From Bacteroidota bacterium (GTDB lineage: Bacteria > Bacteroidota > Bacteroidia > Chitinophagales > Chitinophagaceae): 64,000 nt of DNA. Position 1 is the stretch's first letter. Each line of letters begins with the position of its first letter. This document shows, one piece after another, positions 17,839 through 26,304 of the stretch. Below the pieces are notes generated by a model that was not told where the DNA came from, searched no databases, and worked only from the letters and a program-made list of their open reading frames with translations. A program made the translations under genes and the position numbers. The stretch spans positions 1 to 64,000 of the forward strand of contig JAFDYC010000023.1 in assembly GCA_018267625.1 (NCBI GenBank), given 5' to 3'.

Positions 17839-18402
17839 ATGGCTCGTCCTGTTCAATATAACGTCCACCCTAAAGGCCCTGAAATGCCCGATGGGGAATA
17901 TGGGGAAGGATTCTTCGCCGGCAAGCTCTCTGATATCGTAGGGATGGCGAGAAAAAATTCACTTTGGCCTCTTCCCTTTGCCACTTCCTGCTGCGGTATT
18001 GAATTTATGGCCCTGATGGCCTCGCATTACGATATGGCCCGCTTCGGTGCAGAACGCTTAGGCTTCACACCCCGCCAGTGCGACCTGCTGATGGTCATGG
18101 GAACCATTGCCAAGAAAATGGCTCCTGTCCTGAAGCAGGTTTATCTGCAAATGGCAGAGCCCCGCTGGGTGTTGGCTATGGGAGCTTGCGCCTGCTCTGG
18201 TGGCATTTTCGATTCCTATTCCGTCCTGCAAGGTGTGGATCAAATCATTCCGGTGGATGTATATGTTCCTGGCTGCCCACCGCGGCCAGAAGGTGTCATT
18301 CAGGGGATCATTCAAATTCAGGATTTGGTGCAAAATGAAAGCCTGCGGCGCAGAAATTCTCCTCATTACAAAGCGTTGCTGGAAGGCTACGGCATCCAAT
18401 AA
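17839..18402 (+). CDS. nuoB: NADH-quinone oxidoreductase subunit B
   Basis: 187 residues. It carries cluster N2, the last iron-sulfur cluster before quinone. The four ligands are visible: adjacent C51 and C52 in ATSCCGIEFM, C117 in AMGACACSGG and C146 in VPGCPPRPEG. The motif DLLMVMGTIAKKMAP is also typical. Peripheral arm, facing the cytoplasm. It is followed 42 bases later by nuoC. Confidence 0.97.
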   Translation: MARPVQYNVHPKGPEMPDGEYGEGFFAGKLSDIVGMARKNSLWPLPFATSCCGIEFMALMASHYDMARFGAERLGFTPRQCDLLMVMGTIAKKMAPVLKQVYLQMAEPRWVLAMGACACSGGIFDSYSVLQGVDQIIPVDVYVPGCPPRPEGVIQGIIQIQDLVQNESLRRRNSPHYKALLEGYGIQ

Positions 18403-18444
18403 TCCGCGCCTATCTAAAACCAAAACCTGTCAAAAAACAGCATT

Positions 18445-18963
18445 ATGGCTTTTACTAACGAAGACATTAAAGCGCGGTTGAATGAAAAATTTGGCGAAGC
18501 CTATATCAGCGCTTATGAAGAATCTTACGGCATGCTGTCGGTCACGGTACCTGCGTCTCAAAACCTGAAATGCCTTCAGTTTTTATTTGATGAAATGGGC
18601 TTTCAATTCCTGACCGATATCTGCGCCATTCACTATCCCGAACGCAGCGGCGAAGAGCTGTGTCTCGTCTATCATCTGCACAACCTGCCGGATAATGTAC
18701 GGATGCGACTGAAAGCATATGTGCCGGTAGCTCGACCAGACATTGCCACGGCAACAGCCATCTTTCCAGGTGCCAACTGGATGGAGCGCGAGACTTACGA
18801 TTTCTTCGGCGTGAATTTCGTGGGGCATCCCAATCTGACCCGTATCATGAATGTGGACGAGATGGACTACTTCCCGATGCGCAAGGAATACCCGATGGAA
18901 GATGCTTCCCGCCGTGATAAAGACGATGAAATGTTTGGCCGGGGCGGCGGCTCTTTTTATTGA
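18445..18963 (+). CDS. nuoC: NADH-quinone oxidoreductase subunit C
   Basis: 172 residues, the 30-kDa-type subunit of the peripheral arm. The family signature ERETYDFFGVNFVGHPNLTRI (about residues 113-133) is complete. Subunits C and D are separate genes here, unlike the nuoCD fusion of Escherichia coli. The C-terminal tail RDKDDEMFGRGGGSFY is a short extension. No cofactor is bound by this subunit in known structures. Confidence 0.95.
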   Translation: MAFTNEDIKARLNEKFGEAYISAYEESYGMLSVTVPASQNLKCLQFLFDEMGFQFLTDICAIHYPERSGEELCLVYHLHNLPDNVRMRLKAYVPVARPDIATATAIFPGANWMERETYDFFGVNFVGHPNLTRIMNVDEMDYFPMRKEYPMEDASRRDKDDEMFGRGGGSFY

Positions 18964-18981
18964 CCCAATAGATTCAAACAG

Positions 18982-19020
18982 GCCTGATTTTCGACAAATT
19001 TTTTTCAAAAGAAATCGGGC
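18982..19020 (+). other. Possible hairpin between nuoC and nuoD
   Basis: GCCTGATTT (18982-18990) pairs with AAATCGGGC (19012-19020), nine pairs including one G-U, around a 21-base loop. It lacks a T run after the stem, so it is more likely an mRNA stability or processing element than a terminator. Confidence 0.3.
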
Positions 19021-19058
19021 AATAAGCTGAGTATTCTGAAAAAAAAGCGTTCCTAAAA

Positions 19059-20282
19059 ATGACCGAAACAAAGCCTCAACATATTGCCTTGGGTGAAGGT
19101 TCGCTCACCCGGCAGACAACGACCATCAATCTAGGTCCGACACACCCTGCCACACACGGGGTGTTTCAGAACGTGATGGAGATAGATGGCGAGCGCATCC
19201 TGAAGACCACACCTACGGTAGGGTACATCCATCGTGCTTTCGAAAAAATAGCTGAACGCAGACCCTACTATCAGGTGCAGCCCCTCACAGACCGGCTGAA
19301 TTATTGCTCAGCACCGATCAACAATATTGGCTGGCAGACTGCTGTGGAAAAGCTGGTCGGCATTCAGGTGCCCAAGCGGGTGGACTACCTGCGGGTCATC
19401 ATCATGGAGCTGGCACGCATTTGCGACCACCTCATCTGCAACTCGGTAATTGGCGTGGATGCCGGTGCTTTTACGGGCTTCCTTTACGTGATGCAATTCC
19501 GCGAAAGGGTGTATGAAATATGGGAGGAAGTCTGCGGATCCCGCCTGACAACAAACATCGGACGCTTCGGAGGCTTTGAGCGCAACTTCAATGACACAGC
19601 CTGGCGCAAGCTCGATGAATGGCTCCGCGACTTCCCGAAGGCAATGAAGGAGTTTGAAGACCTCTTTACCCGTAACCGTATCTTCATGGACCGCTGTATC
19701 GGCGCAGGCCCTCTGACACCAGAGATGGCTTTGGCCTATAGTGTGACTGGCCCTAATCTGCGGGCTGCCGGTGTGGACTATGATGTGCGTGTGGCCTCGC
19801 CGTATTGTTCTTACGAAGATTTTAAGTTCAATATCCCTACCGGAACTACTGGCGATGTGTATGACCGTTTCTTAGTGCGAAACGCTGAGATATGGGAGAG
19901 TGTGAGCATCGTGAAGCAAGCATTGGAAAAGCTGAAAGACCTTGACCCTAGTGTGTATCATGCCGATGTTCCGGACTTCTACCTGCCGGAAAAACAAGAC
20001 GTGTACACCAAGATGGAACAGCTCATTTACCACTTTAAAATTGTGATGGGTGAGGTGAATATCCCACCTGGCGAAGTGTACCATTGCGTGGAAGGCGGCA
20101 ATGGTGAACTGGGCTTTTACATCATTTCGGATGGAGGCCGCAGCCCTTACCGGCTACACTTCCGCAGGCCCTGCTTCATTTATTATCAGATTTTCCCCGA
20201 AATCGTAAAAGGCGGACTGCTCAGCGATGCCATCATCACACTTAGCTCCCTGAACCTGATAGCCGGAGAAATGGATGGCTAA
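19059..20282 (+). CDS. nuoD: NADH-quinone oxidoreductase subunit D
   Basis: 407 residues, the 49-kDa subunit that forms most of the quinone pocket with NuoB. Visible family blocks are NLGPTHPATHGVFQNVMEIDG (with the His pair near the quinone), GYIHRAFEKIAERR, RLNYCSAPINN and, at the C-terminus, HFRRPCFIYYQ and NLIAGEMDG. Full length for an unfused NuoD. A 133-base gap with a hairpin follows before nuoE. Confidence 0.97.
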   Translation: MTETKPQHIALGEGSLTRQTTTINLGPTHPATHGVFQNVMEIDGERILKTTPTVGYIHRAFEKIAERRPYYQVQPLTDRLNYCSAPINNIGWQTAVEKLVGIQVPKRVDYLRVIIMELARICDHLICNSVIGVDAGAFTGFLYVMQFRERVYEIWEEVCGSRLTTNIGRFGGFERNFNDTAWRKLDEWLRDFPKAMKEFEDLFTRNRIFMDRCIGAGPLTPEMALAYSVTGPNLRAAGVDYDVRVASPYCSYEDFKFNIPTGTTGDVYDRFLVRNAEIWESVSIVKQALEKLKDLDPSVYHADVPDFYLPEKQDVYTKMEQLIYHFKIVMGEVNIPPGEVYHCVEGGNGELGFYIISDGGRSPYRLHFRRPCFIYYQIFPEIVKGGLLSDAIITLSSLNLIAGEMDG

Positions 20283-20288
20283 GAAGAA

Positions 20289-20319
20289 ACGGGTAGTTTT
20301 TTTTCAAACTGAAACCCGT
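20289..20319 (+). other. Hairpin between nuoD and nuoE
   Basis: ACGGGT plus AGTTT (20289-20299) can pair with AAACT (20306-20310) and ACCCGT (20314-20319), a two-part stem with a T-rich loop and a small bulge. There is no T run after it, so it may stabilise or process the operon mRNA. Confidence 0.35.
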
Positions 20320-20415
20320 CCGAAAACGACGATATCATCACGAACAAAAATGATTGAGAACAATAAAGGCAGTAACAAAGGCAATGAAATTTGCCTGGGG
20401 TAAAAGAATATTTAC

Positions 20416-20913
20416 ATGAGCATTCAATTTTCAGAAGAGAAGCTGGCGAAGGTTCAGGAGATCATCGCACGCTATCCCGAAGGCAAACAGAAGAGTGCCC
20501 TCATTCCGGTGTTGCACCTCGCACAAGAATCGTTTGAAGGCTGGCTGGATGTGCCTGTGATGGATTATGTGGCGGGCTTGCTGTCGCTGAAACCTATTGA
20601 GGTGTATGAGGTGGCTACTTTCTACACGATGTTCAACATGAAGCCTGTAGGCAAATATGTGCTGGAAATTTGCGTAACGGGCCCCTGCATGCTCTGTGGC
20701 TCTGACGAAATCGTTGAGCATGTCAAGACGAAGCTGGGCATCAATGTCGGTGAGACTACTGCCGACGGCCTTTTCACCCTGAAACCTACCGAATGCCTCG
20801 GCGCCTGCGGATATGCCCCCATGATGCAGTTAGGCAAACATTATAAGGAACACCTCACAAAAGAAAAGGTGGACGCATTGCTGGATGAACTGCGCACCAC
20901 TGCTATGAGTTGA
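20416..20913 (+). CDS. nuoE: NADH-quinone oxidoreductase subunit E
   Basis: 165 residues, the thioredoxin-fold subunit that holds the [2Fe-2S] cluster N1a next to NuoF. The ligands have the exact family spacing: C86, C91 (four between), C127 (35 between) and C131 (three between). VATFYTMFNMKPVGKY is also typical. It is part of the NADH-oxidising module with NuoF and NuoG. The following DUF1801 gene starts within a few bases of its stop. Confidence 0.96.
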   Translation: MSIQFSEEKLAKVQEIIARYPEGKQKSALIPVLHLAQESFEGWLDVPVMDYVAGLLSLKPIEVYEVATFYTMFNMKPVGKYVLEICVTGPCMLCGSDEIVEHVKTKLGINVGETTADGLFTLKPTECLGACGYAPMMQLGKHYKEHLTKEKVDALLDELRTTAMS

Positions 20914-20918
20914 ACAAA

Positions 20919-21374
20919 ATGAAATCTACGGCTACCTCTCCTGATGAATATTTTGAAGCACTTCCTGAAGCGCGCAAGGTCGCTATGAGCCAACTGCGAA
21001 AAACTCTATTAAATCACCTTCCTAAAGGCTTTGAAGAAATGATGAGCTATGGCATGGTCGGTTATTGTGTGCCACTCAAAACGTATCCTGCCGGCTACCA
21101 TTGCGCTCCGAATCAAGCCCTACCTTTTATCTCTATCGCTTCGCAGAAAAATTTTGTGGCACTTTATCACATGGGGCTATATGCCGATGCTGCTTTAATG
21201 GATTGGTTTCTCTCGGAATATGCCCTTCATTCCAAATCAAAACCGGACATGGGAAAGAGCTGTATCCGATTTAAAAAGCCGGAAATGATTCCTTTTGATT
21301 TGATTGGAAAATTAGCCGGGAAGATGACCCCGAAGCAATGGATTACACTTTATGAGTCGGTATTTAAGCGGTAA
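20919..21374 (+). CDS. DUF1801 (YdhG-like) protein inserted in the nuo operon
   Basis: About 151 residues from the ATG at 20919; a TTG at 20910 that overlaps the nuoE stop is also in frame. The sequence matches the DUF1801 fold: an N-terminal segment DEYFEALPEARKVAMSQLRKTL, then EEMMSYGMVGYCVP and the late motif KPDMGKSCIRFKKPE. It has no known enzymatic function and is not a complex I subunit. No membrane segment or signal peptide is visible. It interrupts the NuoE-NuoF pair and was probably acquired by the operon; the same direction means it is transcribed with it. Confidence 0.75.
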   Translation: MKSTATSPDEYFEALPEARKVAMSQLRKTLLNHLPKGFEEMMSYGMVGYCVPLKTYPAGYHCAPNQALPFISIASQKNFVALYHMGLYADAALMDWFLSEYALHSKSKPDMGKSCIRFKKPEMIPFDLIGKLAGKMTPKQWITLYESVFKR

Positions 21375-21511
21375 TGATTCATTGACCTTTATCTGTAGTT
21401 CACATCGGAATCGAACACGTTGCTTTTTAAAACTGACACTCTGAACATGGACAACTGCTGACAGCATGAAACAAGCATCAGCAATTTCAAGAACAAAGAA
21501 CCTCTGAAGAA

Positions 21512-22858
21512 ATGTCTGTCAAATTATTATTAGAACACGATGGAAAGGAAGGGATTCGTAATTACGAAACCTGGGCCCTGAATGGTGGCTATCGGGCCGT
21601 TGAAAAGGCGCTGAAGATGGCCCCTGAAGAGGTGGTGGAGGAGGTGAAGAAAAGCGGCCTTCGTGGTCGGGGAGGTGCCGGTTTTCCAACAGGCATGAAA
21701 TGGAGCTTTCTGGCAAAACCGGAAGGTGTACCTCGCCATTTGGTCTGCAATGCGGACGAATCAGAACCGGGCACGTTTAAGGATCGCTACCTGATGGAAT
21801 TCCTGCCCCATCTGTTCATCGAAGGGATGATTATCTCTTCCTACGCTCTCGGTTCAAACACTTCTTATATATACATCCGGGGCGAATATGCCTGGATTCC
21901 TGACATCCTAGAACAAGCTATCGCTGAAGCTAAGGCTCATGGCTGGCTTGGAAAGAATATCATGGGTACGGGCTTTGACTGCGAAATCTATGTGCATCGC
22001 GGCGCTGGCGCTTATATCTGTGGTGAAGAAACAGCTCTGATTGAATCGCTGGAAGGGAAACGAGGCAACCCGCGTATCAAGCCTCCATTCCCTGCTGTAC
22101 AGGGTGTCTGGATGCGTCCTACTGTGGTGAATAATGTGGAGAGCATTGCAGCTGTCGTGCCTATTATTAACCTGGGCGGAGAGGCTTATTCAAAGATTGG
22201 TGTGGGCCGAAGCACGGGCACTAAACTGATCTCTGCCTGCGGCAATATCAATAAGCCTGGCGTGTACGAAATTGATATGACGATTTCCGTAGAGGAGTTT
22301 ATCTACTCGGATGAATATTGCGGGGGCATCGCAAAGGGGAAACAACTGAAAGCCTGTATCCCCGGTGGCTCATCTGTACCCATCCTGCCTGCTAATCTCT
22401 TGCTGAAAACTGCCAAGGGTGAGCAGCGCATGATGAATTATGAAAGTCTCTCTGATGGAGGCTTCCAAACAGGCTCTATGATGGGATCAGGTGGGTTCAT
22501 CGTGCTGGATGAAGATCAGTGTGTCGTTCGTCATACGCTGAGTTTAGCTCATTTCTACATGCATGAAAGTTGTGGCCAATGTTCTCCCTGCCGCGAAGGC
22601 ACGGGCTGGATGTATCGAATCCTGAAAAATCTGGAATATGGCAAGGGTAAGATGGCTGATATTGACTTGCTCTGGGATGTCCAGCGCCGCATCGAAGGAA
22701 ATACCATTTGCCCTCTCGGCGATGCCGCAGCCTGGCCTGTAGCTGCTGCTATCCGCCACTTCCGGGATGAATTCGAATGGCATGTCCTGAACCCGGATGA
22801 GTCACAACACAGAAACTTTGGACTGGCACATTACGCTGATGATTTAGTAACCGCATAA
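21512..22858 (+). CDS. nuoF: NADH-quinone oxidoreductase subunit F
   Basis: 448 residues, the NADH-binding and FMN-binding subunit. Family motifs: GRGGAGFPTG at 52-61 (NADH site), CNADESEPGTFKDR (FMN site), GAGAYICGEETALIESLEG, and the [4Fe-4S] N3 ligands C354, C357 and C360 (ESCGQCSPCREGT) with C400 (TICPLGD). It oxidises NADH and passes electrons to the iron-sulfur chain. A 137-base gap without recognisable features separates it from the DUF1801 gene; the GxxExxY gene begins 15 bases after its stop. Confidence 0.97.
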   Translation: MSVKLLLEHDGKEGIRNYETWALNGGYRAVEKALKMAPEEVVEEVKKSGLRGRGGAGFPTGMKWSFLAKPEGVPRHLVCNADESEPGTFKDRYLMEFLPHLFIEGMIISSYALGSNTSYIYIRGEYAWIPDILEQAIAEAKAHGWLGKNIMGTGFDCEIYVHRGAGAYICGEETALIESLEGKRGNPRIKPPFPAVQGVWMRPTVVNNVESIAAVVPIINLGGEAYSKIGVGRSTGTKLISACGNINKPGVYEIDMTISVEEFIYSDEYCGGIAKGKQLKACIPGGSSVPILPANLLLKTAKGEQRMMNYESLSDGGFQTGSMMGSGGFIVLDEDQCVVRHTLSLAHFYMHESCGQCSPCREGTGWMYRILKNLEYGKGKMADIDLLWDVQRRIEGNTICPLGDAAAWPVAAAIRHFRDEFEWHVLNPDESQHRNFGLAHYADDLVTA

Positions 22859-22861
22859 TTA

Positions 22862-22881
22862 TTTCTCGCAGAGATGCAGAG
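22862..22881 (+). repeat. Left inverted repeat of the GxxExxY cassette
   Basis: The 20 bases TTTCTCGCAGAGATGCAGAG match the reverse complement of 23296-23315 at 18 of 20 positions, the first 12 perfectly. The start codon of the GxxExxY gene (22874) lies inside this repeat. Confidence 0.8.
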
Positions 22882-23275
22882 TAGCAAAGGCGCAGAGATT
22901 CGGGAAAACGAACTTTCAGGTATCATCCTCGACACCTGCATTCGCCTGCATTCCCAATATGGGCCGGGCCTGTTTGAAACGGTTTATGAAGAGCTACTCG
23001 CTTTTGAACTTGCCAAACAGAACCTGTCCCTCCAGCGGCAACAGCCCATACCCATCCTCCATGAGGGATTGAAAATAGAGCTAGGCTTCAAGGCAGACTT
23101 GATCATTGAGAACAAAGTATTGATAGAGATAAAATCCCTAAAGGCATTAGAAGATGTTCATTTCAAATCCGTGCTCACCTATCTGAAGCTCACCGGGCTG
23201 AAATTAGGTTTGCTCATCAATTTCAATGAAAGCCTGCTGAAGCAAGGGTATCACAGGATAGTGAACAAACTGTAG
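22874..23275 (+). CDS. GxxExxY protein (PDDEXK-like), inside the nuo operon
   Basis: 133 residues. It has the name-giving motif GLFETVY (G32, E35, Y38) after LHSQYGPG, and a later segment GFKADLIIENKVLIEIKSLK whose D75, E85 and K87 fit a PD-(D/E)XK nuclease-like core. The family is common in Bacteroidota and has no established function. The gene is bounded by 20-base inverted repeats built of GCAGAG units, and its start lies within the left one, so gene plus repeats look like one mobile unit inserted between nuoF and nuoG. It does not break the reading frame of either neighbour. Confidence 0.85.
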   Translation: MQSSKGAEIRENELSGIILDTCIRLHSQYGPGLFETVYEELLAFELAKQNLSLQRQQPIPILHEGLKIELGFKADLIIENKVLIEIKSLKALEDVHFKSVLTYLKLTGLKLGLLINFNESLLKQGYHRIVNKL

Positions 23276-23285
23276 GCAAGGCAGT

Positions 23286-23315
23286 GGCTCTGCGGCTCTG
23301 CGGCTCTGCGAGAAA
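23286..23315 (+). repeat. Right inverted repeat and 8-base tandem repeat
   Basis: GGCTCTGC is repeated three times without spacers (23286-23293, 23294-23301, 23302-23309), followed by GAGAAA. Bases 23296-23315 form the right inverted repeat that matches 22862-22881 (18 of 20). Confidence 0.8.
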
Positions 23316-23332
23316 CTCAAAAATGAATCAAC

Positions 23333-24457
23333 ATGAAAATCACGATAGACAACATCAGCATTGACGTTGAACCCGGCACCACCATCCTTCAGGCAGCCCG
23401 TCAGATAGGAGGCGAGGTGACTCCACCCGCCATGTGTTACTATAGTTCGCTAGAGAATTCAGGTGGTAAATGCCGCACCTGTCTGGTAGAAGTCAGTAAG
23501 GGAAGTGAGAAAGACCCCAGGCCCATGCCCAAGCTGGTAGCTTCCTGTCGGACCGCCGTCATGGATGGGATGGAAGTCAGGAGCATGACTAGTGAGCGTG
23601 TGTTAGATGCCCGCAAAGGAGTCACCGAATTCCTGCTCATCAACCATCCGCTCGACTGTCCCATTTGCGACCAGGCCGGAGAATGTGATTTGCAAGATCT
23701 GTCCTATGAGCATGGTGATTCTGGTTCTCGTTATGGGTTTGTGAAACGCACTTTTGAGAAAGAAGACTTAGGCCCATACATACAGCTCAACATGAATCGT
23801 TGCATCATGTGTTTTCGATGCGTGTATGTGGCAGAGCAGCTCACTAACCCTCGCGAGCATGGCATCCTTGATCGTGGTTGGGATGCCCAGATTTCAACCT
23901 ATATCAATAAAGCGCTCGAAAACGAATTCATCGGCAACGTCATTGATGTATGTCCCGTTGGTGCGCTTACTGATAAGACCTTCCGATTTAAAAACCGGGT
24001 ATGGTTCACCAAGCCCTTAGATGCCCATCGCGACTGCCCCACCTGTGCCGGTAAAGTTCGGCTTTGGATGCGGGGTGATGATGTATTCCGCGTAACCGGG
24101 CGCAAAGACAAATGGGGAGAGATAGAAGACTGGGTATGTAATGAATGTCGGTTTCACAAGAAAAAGACCAGCGACTGGGTGATCGAAGGCCCCACCAAAG
24201 TGGATCGCCACTCCGTCATTTCGCAAGGGCACTATGTAGGCCTTAAAAAGCCAAATGACCCCTTAGAAATCCTTATTGGGAAAGCACCGAAACACACCAT
24301 AGACATCCATAAAGTCAGTGATGTCAACAAGCCCGATATAGACCTCAGCCTCATTGCCGGTCCGGCACATAGTGACGATTTCAACCGTTCCAATACAGCG
24401 CCTCAACCCAAAGAAATCAACCTTCAGGAAAGTAAGGTTAAGAAAAACGACCCATAA
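23333..24457 (+). CDS. nuoG: Short NADH-quinone oxidoreductase subunit G
   Basis: 374 residues, against about 900 in Escherichia coli. Present: [2Fe-2S] N1b ligands C35, C47, C50 and C72; the N5 site H105, C109, C112 and C118 (HPLDCPICDQAGEC); the N4 site C157, C160, C163 and C207. A further set C235, C238, C269 and C272 resembles the N7-type site at the start of the molybdopterin-like domain, but the rest of that domain is missing. A hydrophilic tail of about 100 residues without recognised motifs ends the protein. Short NuoG forms are, as far as I know, usual in Bacteroidota. It passes electrons from NuoF/NuoE to NuoI. Confidence 0.92.
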   Translation: MKITIDNISIDVEPGTTILQAARQIGGEVTPPAMCYYSSLENSGGKCRTCLVEVSKGSEKDPRPMPKLVASCRTAVMDGMEVRSMTSERVLDARKGVTEFLLINHPLDCPICDQAGECDLQDLSYEHGDSGSRYGFVKRTFEKEDLGPYIQLNMNRCIMCFRCVYVAEQLTNPREHGILDRGWDAQISTYINKALENEFIGNVIDVCPVGALTDKTFRFKNRVWFTKPLDAHRDCPTCAGKVRLWMRGDDVFRVTGRKDKWGEIEDWVCNECRFHKKKTSDWVIEGPTKVDRHSVISQGHYVGLKKPNDPLEILIGKAPKHTIDIHKVSDVNKPDIDLSLIAGPAHSDDFNRSNTAPQPKEINLQESKVKKNDP

Positions 24458-24611
24458 TTAAGTACAGTCAAAGACCTCCCCCCCTTCAACATTCACAAGT
24501 ATTCAACGCCAATCATAAAATCCATTCAAGGCCAGCAGTGAACCCGTTACCTGCCTGATGAAACTCAGTTGAAACAGGGTCACACAGCCGTTAATTCGCG
24601 TCCGTTAAAGC

Positions 24612-24619
24612 TACCTTTG
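24612..24619 (+). promoter_or_regulatory. Possible internal promoter before nuoH
   Basis: TACCTTTG is a perfect -7 element, 8 bases before the nuoH ATG, in the 170-base gap after nuoG. The -33 position has TTA rather than TTG. It could give extra transcription of the membrane-arm genes from a nearly leaderless start. Confidence 0.4.
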
Positions 24620-24627
24620 TCCCCGCC

Positions 24628-25698
24628 ATGCTCCTTGCCATCAGCCTCGCATTTCTAATCGAGAAAATCATTCTGATCACCGTTATCCTGTTTGGCTCGC
24701 TCGGCGTAGCGATGTATGCAACCTGGGGGGAACGCAAGGTAGCCGCTGCCATGCAAGACCGGCCCGGGCCCAACCGGGCAGGTCCTTTCGGTCTGTTACA
24801 ACCTCTGGCCGATGGGCTAAAGCTCTTCATGAAAGAAGAGATTATCCCCAACGGATCTACCCGATGGATATTTATCCTGGGGCCTTGCTTAGCCATGCTT
24901 ACGGCCACCATGACCAGTGCCATCATCCCCTGGGGGCCCGATATTACCCTCGGTAGCCACACAATTAGCCTGCAAGTAGCGGATGTCAACATTGGCATAC
25001 TCTACATCTTCGGAGTGCTCAGCCTCGGTGTTTATGGCGTGATGCTCGGTGGCTGGGCCAGCAACAACAAATTCTCCCTGTTGTCTTCCGTTCGTGCCGC
25101 TTCCCAGGCCATTTCCTACGAGTTAGCCATGGGTATTGCACTCATTGCCCTGCTGATGATGAGTGGTTCACTCAGCCTCCGCACCATCGTCGAACAGCAA
25201 CATGGTTTTTGGCAAGATGGATACTTCAGTTGGTACGTCTTCAAGCAACCCTTAGGCTTCTTCATCTTCTTAGTATGTGCCTTTGCAGAGCTCAACCGAA
25301 CTCCATTCGACTTGGCCGAGGCAGAAAACGAGCTCAACATGGGGTACCATCAGGAATACTCATCCATGAAACTCGGCTTCTACCTCTTCGCCGAATACAT
25401 CAACATGTTCATCTCCTCTGCAGTGATGGCGACCCTGTTTTTCGGAGGCTACAATTTCCCCTTCATGGATCAGGTGGCACAGGCTTTAGGTGCCGGTTCT
25501 GTTTGGATGGCCTTGATTTGCGTGATTGTGCTGATGATAAAAGTTATTGCCTTCATCCTGCTCTTCATGGCAGTACGTTGGACCATACCCCGATTCCGCT
25601 ACGACCAACTGATGAACCTGGGCTGGAAAAGCCTGATTCCCCTGGCCTTGTTCAATATGCTTGTAACTGGAGGAGTCATACTCTGGCTCTTGAAATAA
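24628..25698 (+). CDS. nuoH: NADH-quinone oxidoreductase subunit H
   Basis: 356 residues with about eight membrane helices (ND1 homologue). Conserved loops near the quinone channel are visible: WGERKVAAAMQDRPGPNRAG, GVYGVMLGGWASNNKFSLL, RAASQAISYELAMG, and AELNRTPFDLAEAENELNMG with its row of acidic residues. It connects the peripheral arm to the membrane arm. nuoI follows closely. Confidence 0.97.
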   Translation: MLLAISLAFLIEKIILITVILFGSLGVAMYATWGERKVAAAMQDRPGPNRAGPFGLLQPLADGLKLFMKEEIIPNGSTRWIFILGPCLAMLTATMTSAIIPWGPDITLGSHTISLQVADVNIGILYIFGVLSLGVYGVMLGGWASNNKFSLLSSVRAASQAISYELAMGIALIALLMMSGSLSLRTIVEQQHGFWQDGYFSWYVFKQPLGFFIFLVCAFAELNRTPFDLAEAENELNMGYHQEYSSMKLGFYLFAEYINMFISSAVMATLFFGGYNFPFMDQVAQALGAGSVWMALICVIVLMIKVIAFILLFMAVRWTIPRFRYDQLMNLGWKSLIPLALFNMLVTGGVILWLLK

Positions 25699-25756
25699 TC
25701 GTTCCCCATTTTCAGGAAGCGCAATAAAGATTTCTGAGAAACAATGTTTGAATAAA

Positions 25757-26248
25757 ATGCAGCTAACGAACCGTGCTCAAGCCGTAGATCGCCGCCCGAT
25801 GAATTTCGTGGAGAAGATTTATGTACCGGCTATACTCAAAGGGCTCAAGATTACCATCAGTCACGCTTTCAAACGCAACCCTACCATTCAATACCCGGAG
25901 CAGAAACGCCCCTTTGCTCCCGTTTTCCGGGGCCTCCACATCCTGAACCGCGACGAAGAAGGGAGAGAGCGCTGCACTGCTTGCGGGCTATGCGCTGTTG
26001 CCTGCCCTGCCGAAGCCATCACCATGGAAGCAGCCGAGCGACTGCCGGGAGAAGAACACCTCTACCGCGAAGAGAAATATGCAGCCCGTTATGAAATCAA
26101 TATGCTGCGTTGCATCTTTTGCGGCTTTTGTGAAGAAGCTTGTCCCAAAGATGCTATCTACCTCACCGAGACGGTGATGCCCCCCAACTATAACCGTGCA
26201 GCACTGATTTATAAAAAAGAAGACCTACTCATTCCCAAGAAAAATTAG
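25757..26248 (+). CDS. nuoI: NADH-quinone oxidoreductase subunit I
   Basis: About 163 residues from the ATG at 25757 (a TTG three codons earlier is less likely). Two [4Fe-4S] sites, N6a and N6b, are complete: C73, C76, C79, C83 (CTACGLCAVACP) and C119, C122, C125, C129 (CIFCGFCEEACP). They carry electrons from NuoG to cluster N2 in NuoB. The N-terminal 30 residues contain the amphipathic helix that lies on the membrane. Confidence 0.97.
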   Translation: MQLTNRAQAVDRRPMNFVEKIYVPAILKGLKITISHAFKRNPTIQYPEQKRPFAPVFRGLHILNRDEEGRERCTACGLCAVACPAEAITMEAAERLPGEEHLYREEKYAARYEINMLRCIFCGFCEEACPKDAIYLTETVMPPNYNRAALIYKKEDLLIPKKN

Positions 26249-26304
26249 AAACTCAGAGCGGATACCATCCTCTCGCTTTGCCTTTTTGATTTTAAAAATT
26301 GCCC

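Noticed and set aside
20350..20403. 17-codon frame (MIENNKGSNKGNEICLG) just before nuoE
   Set aside because: Too short to support; it could be a chance frame in an AT-rich gap.
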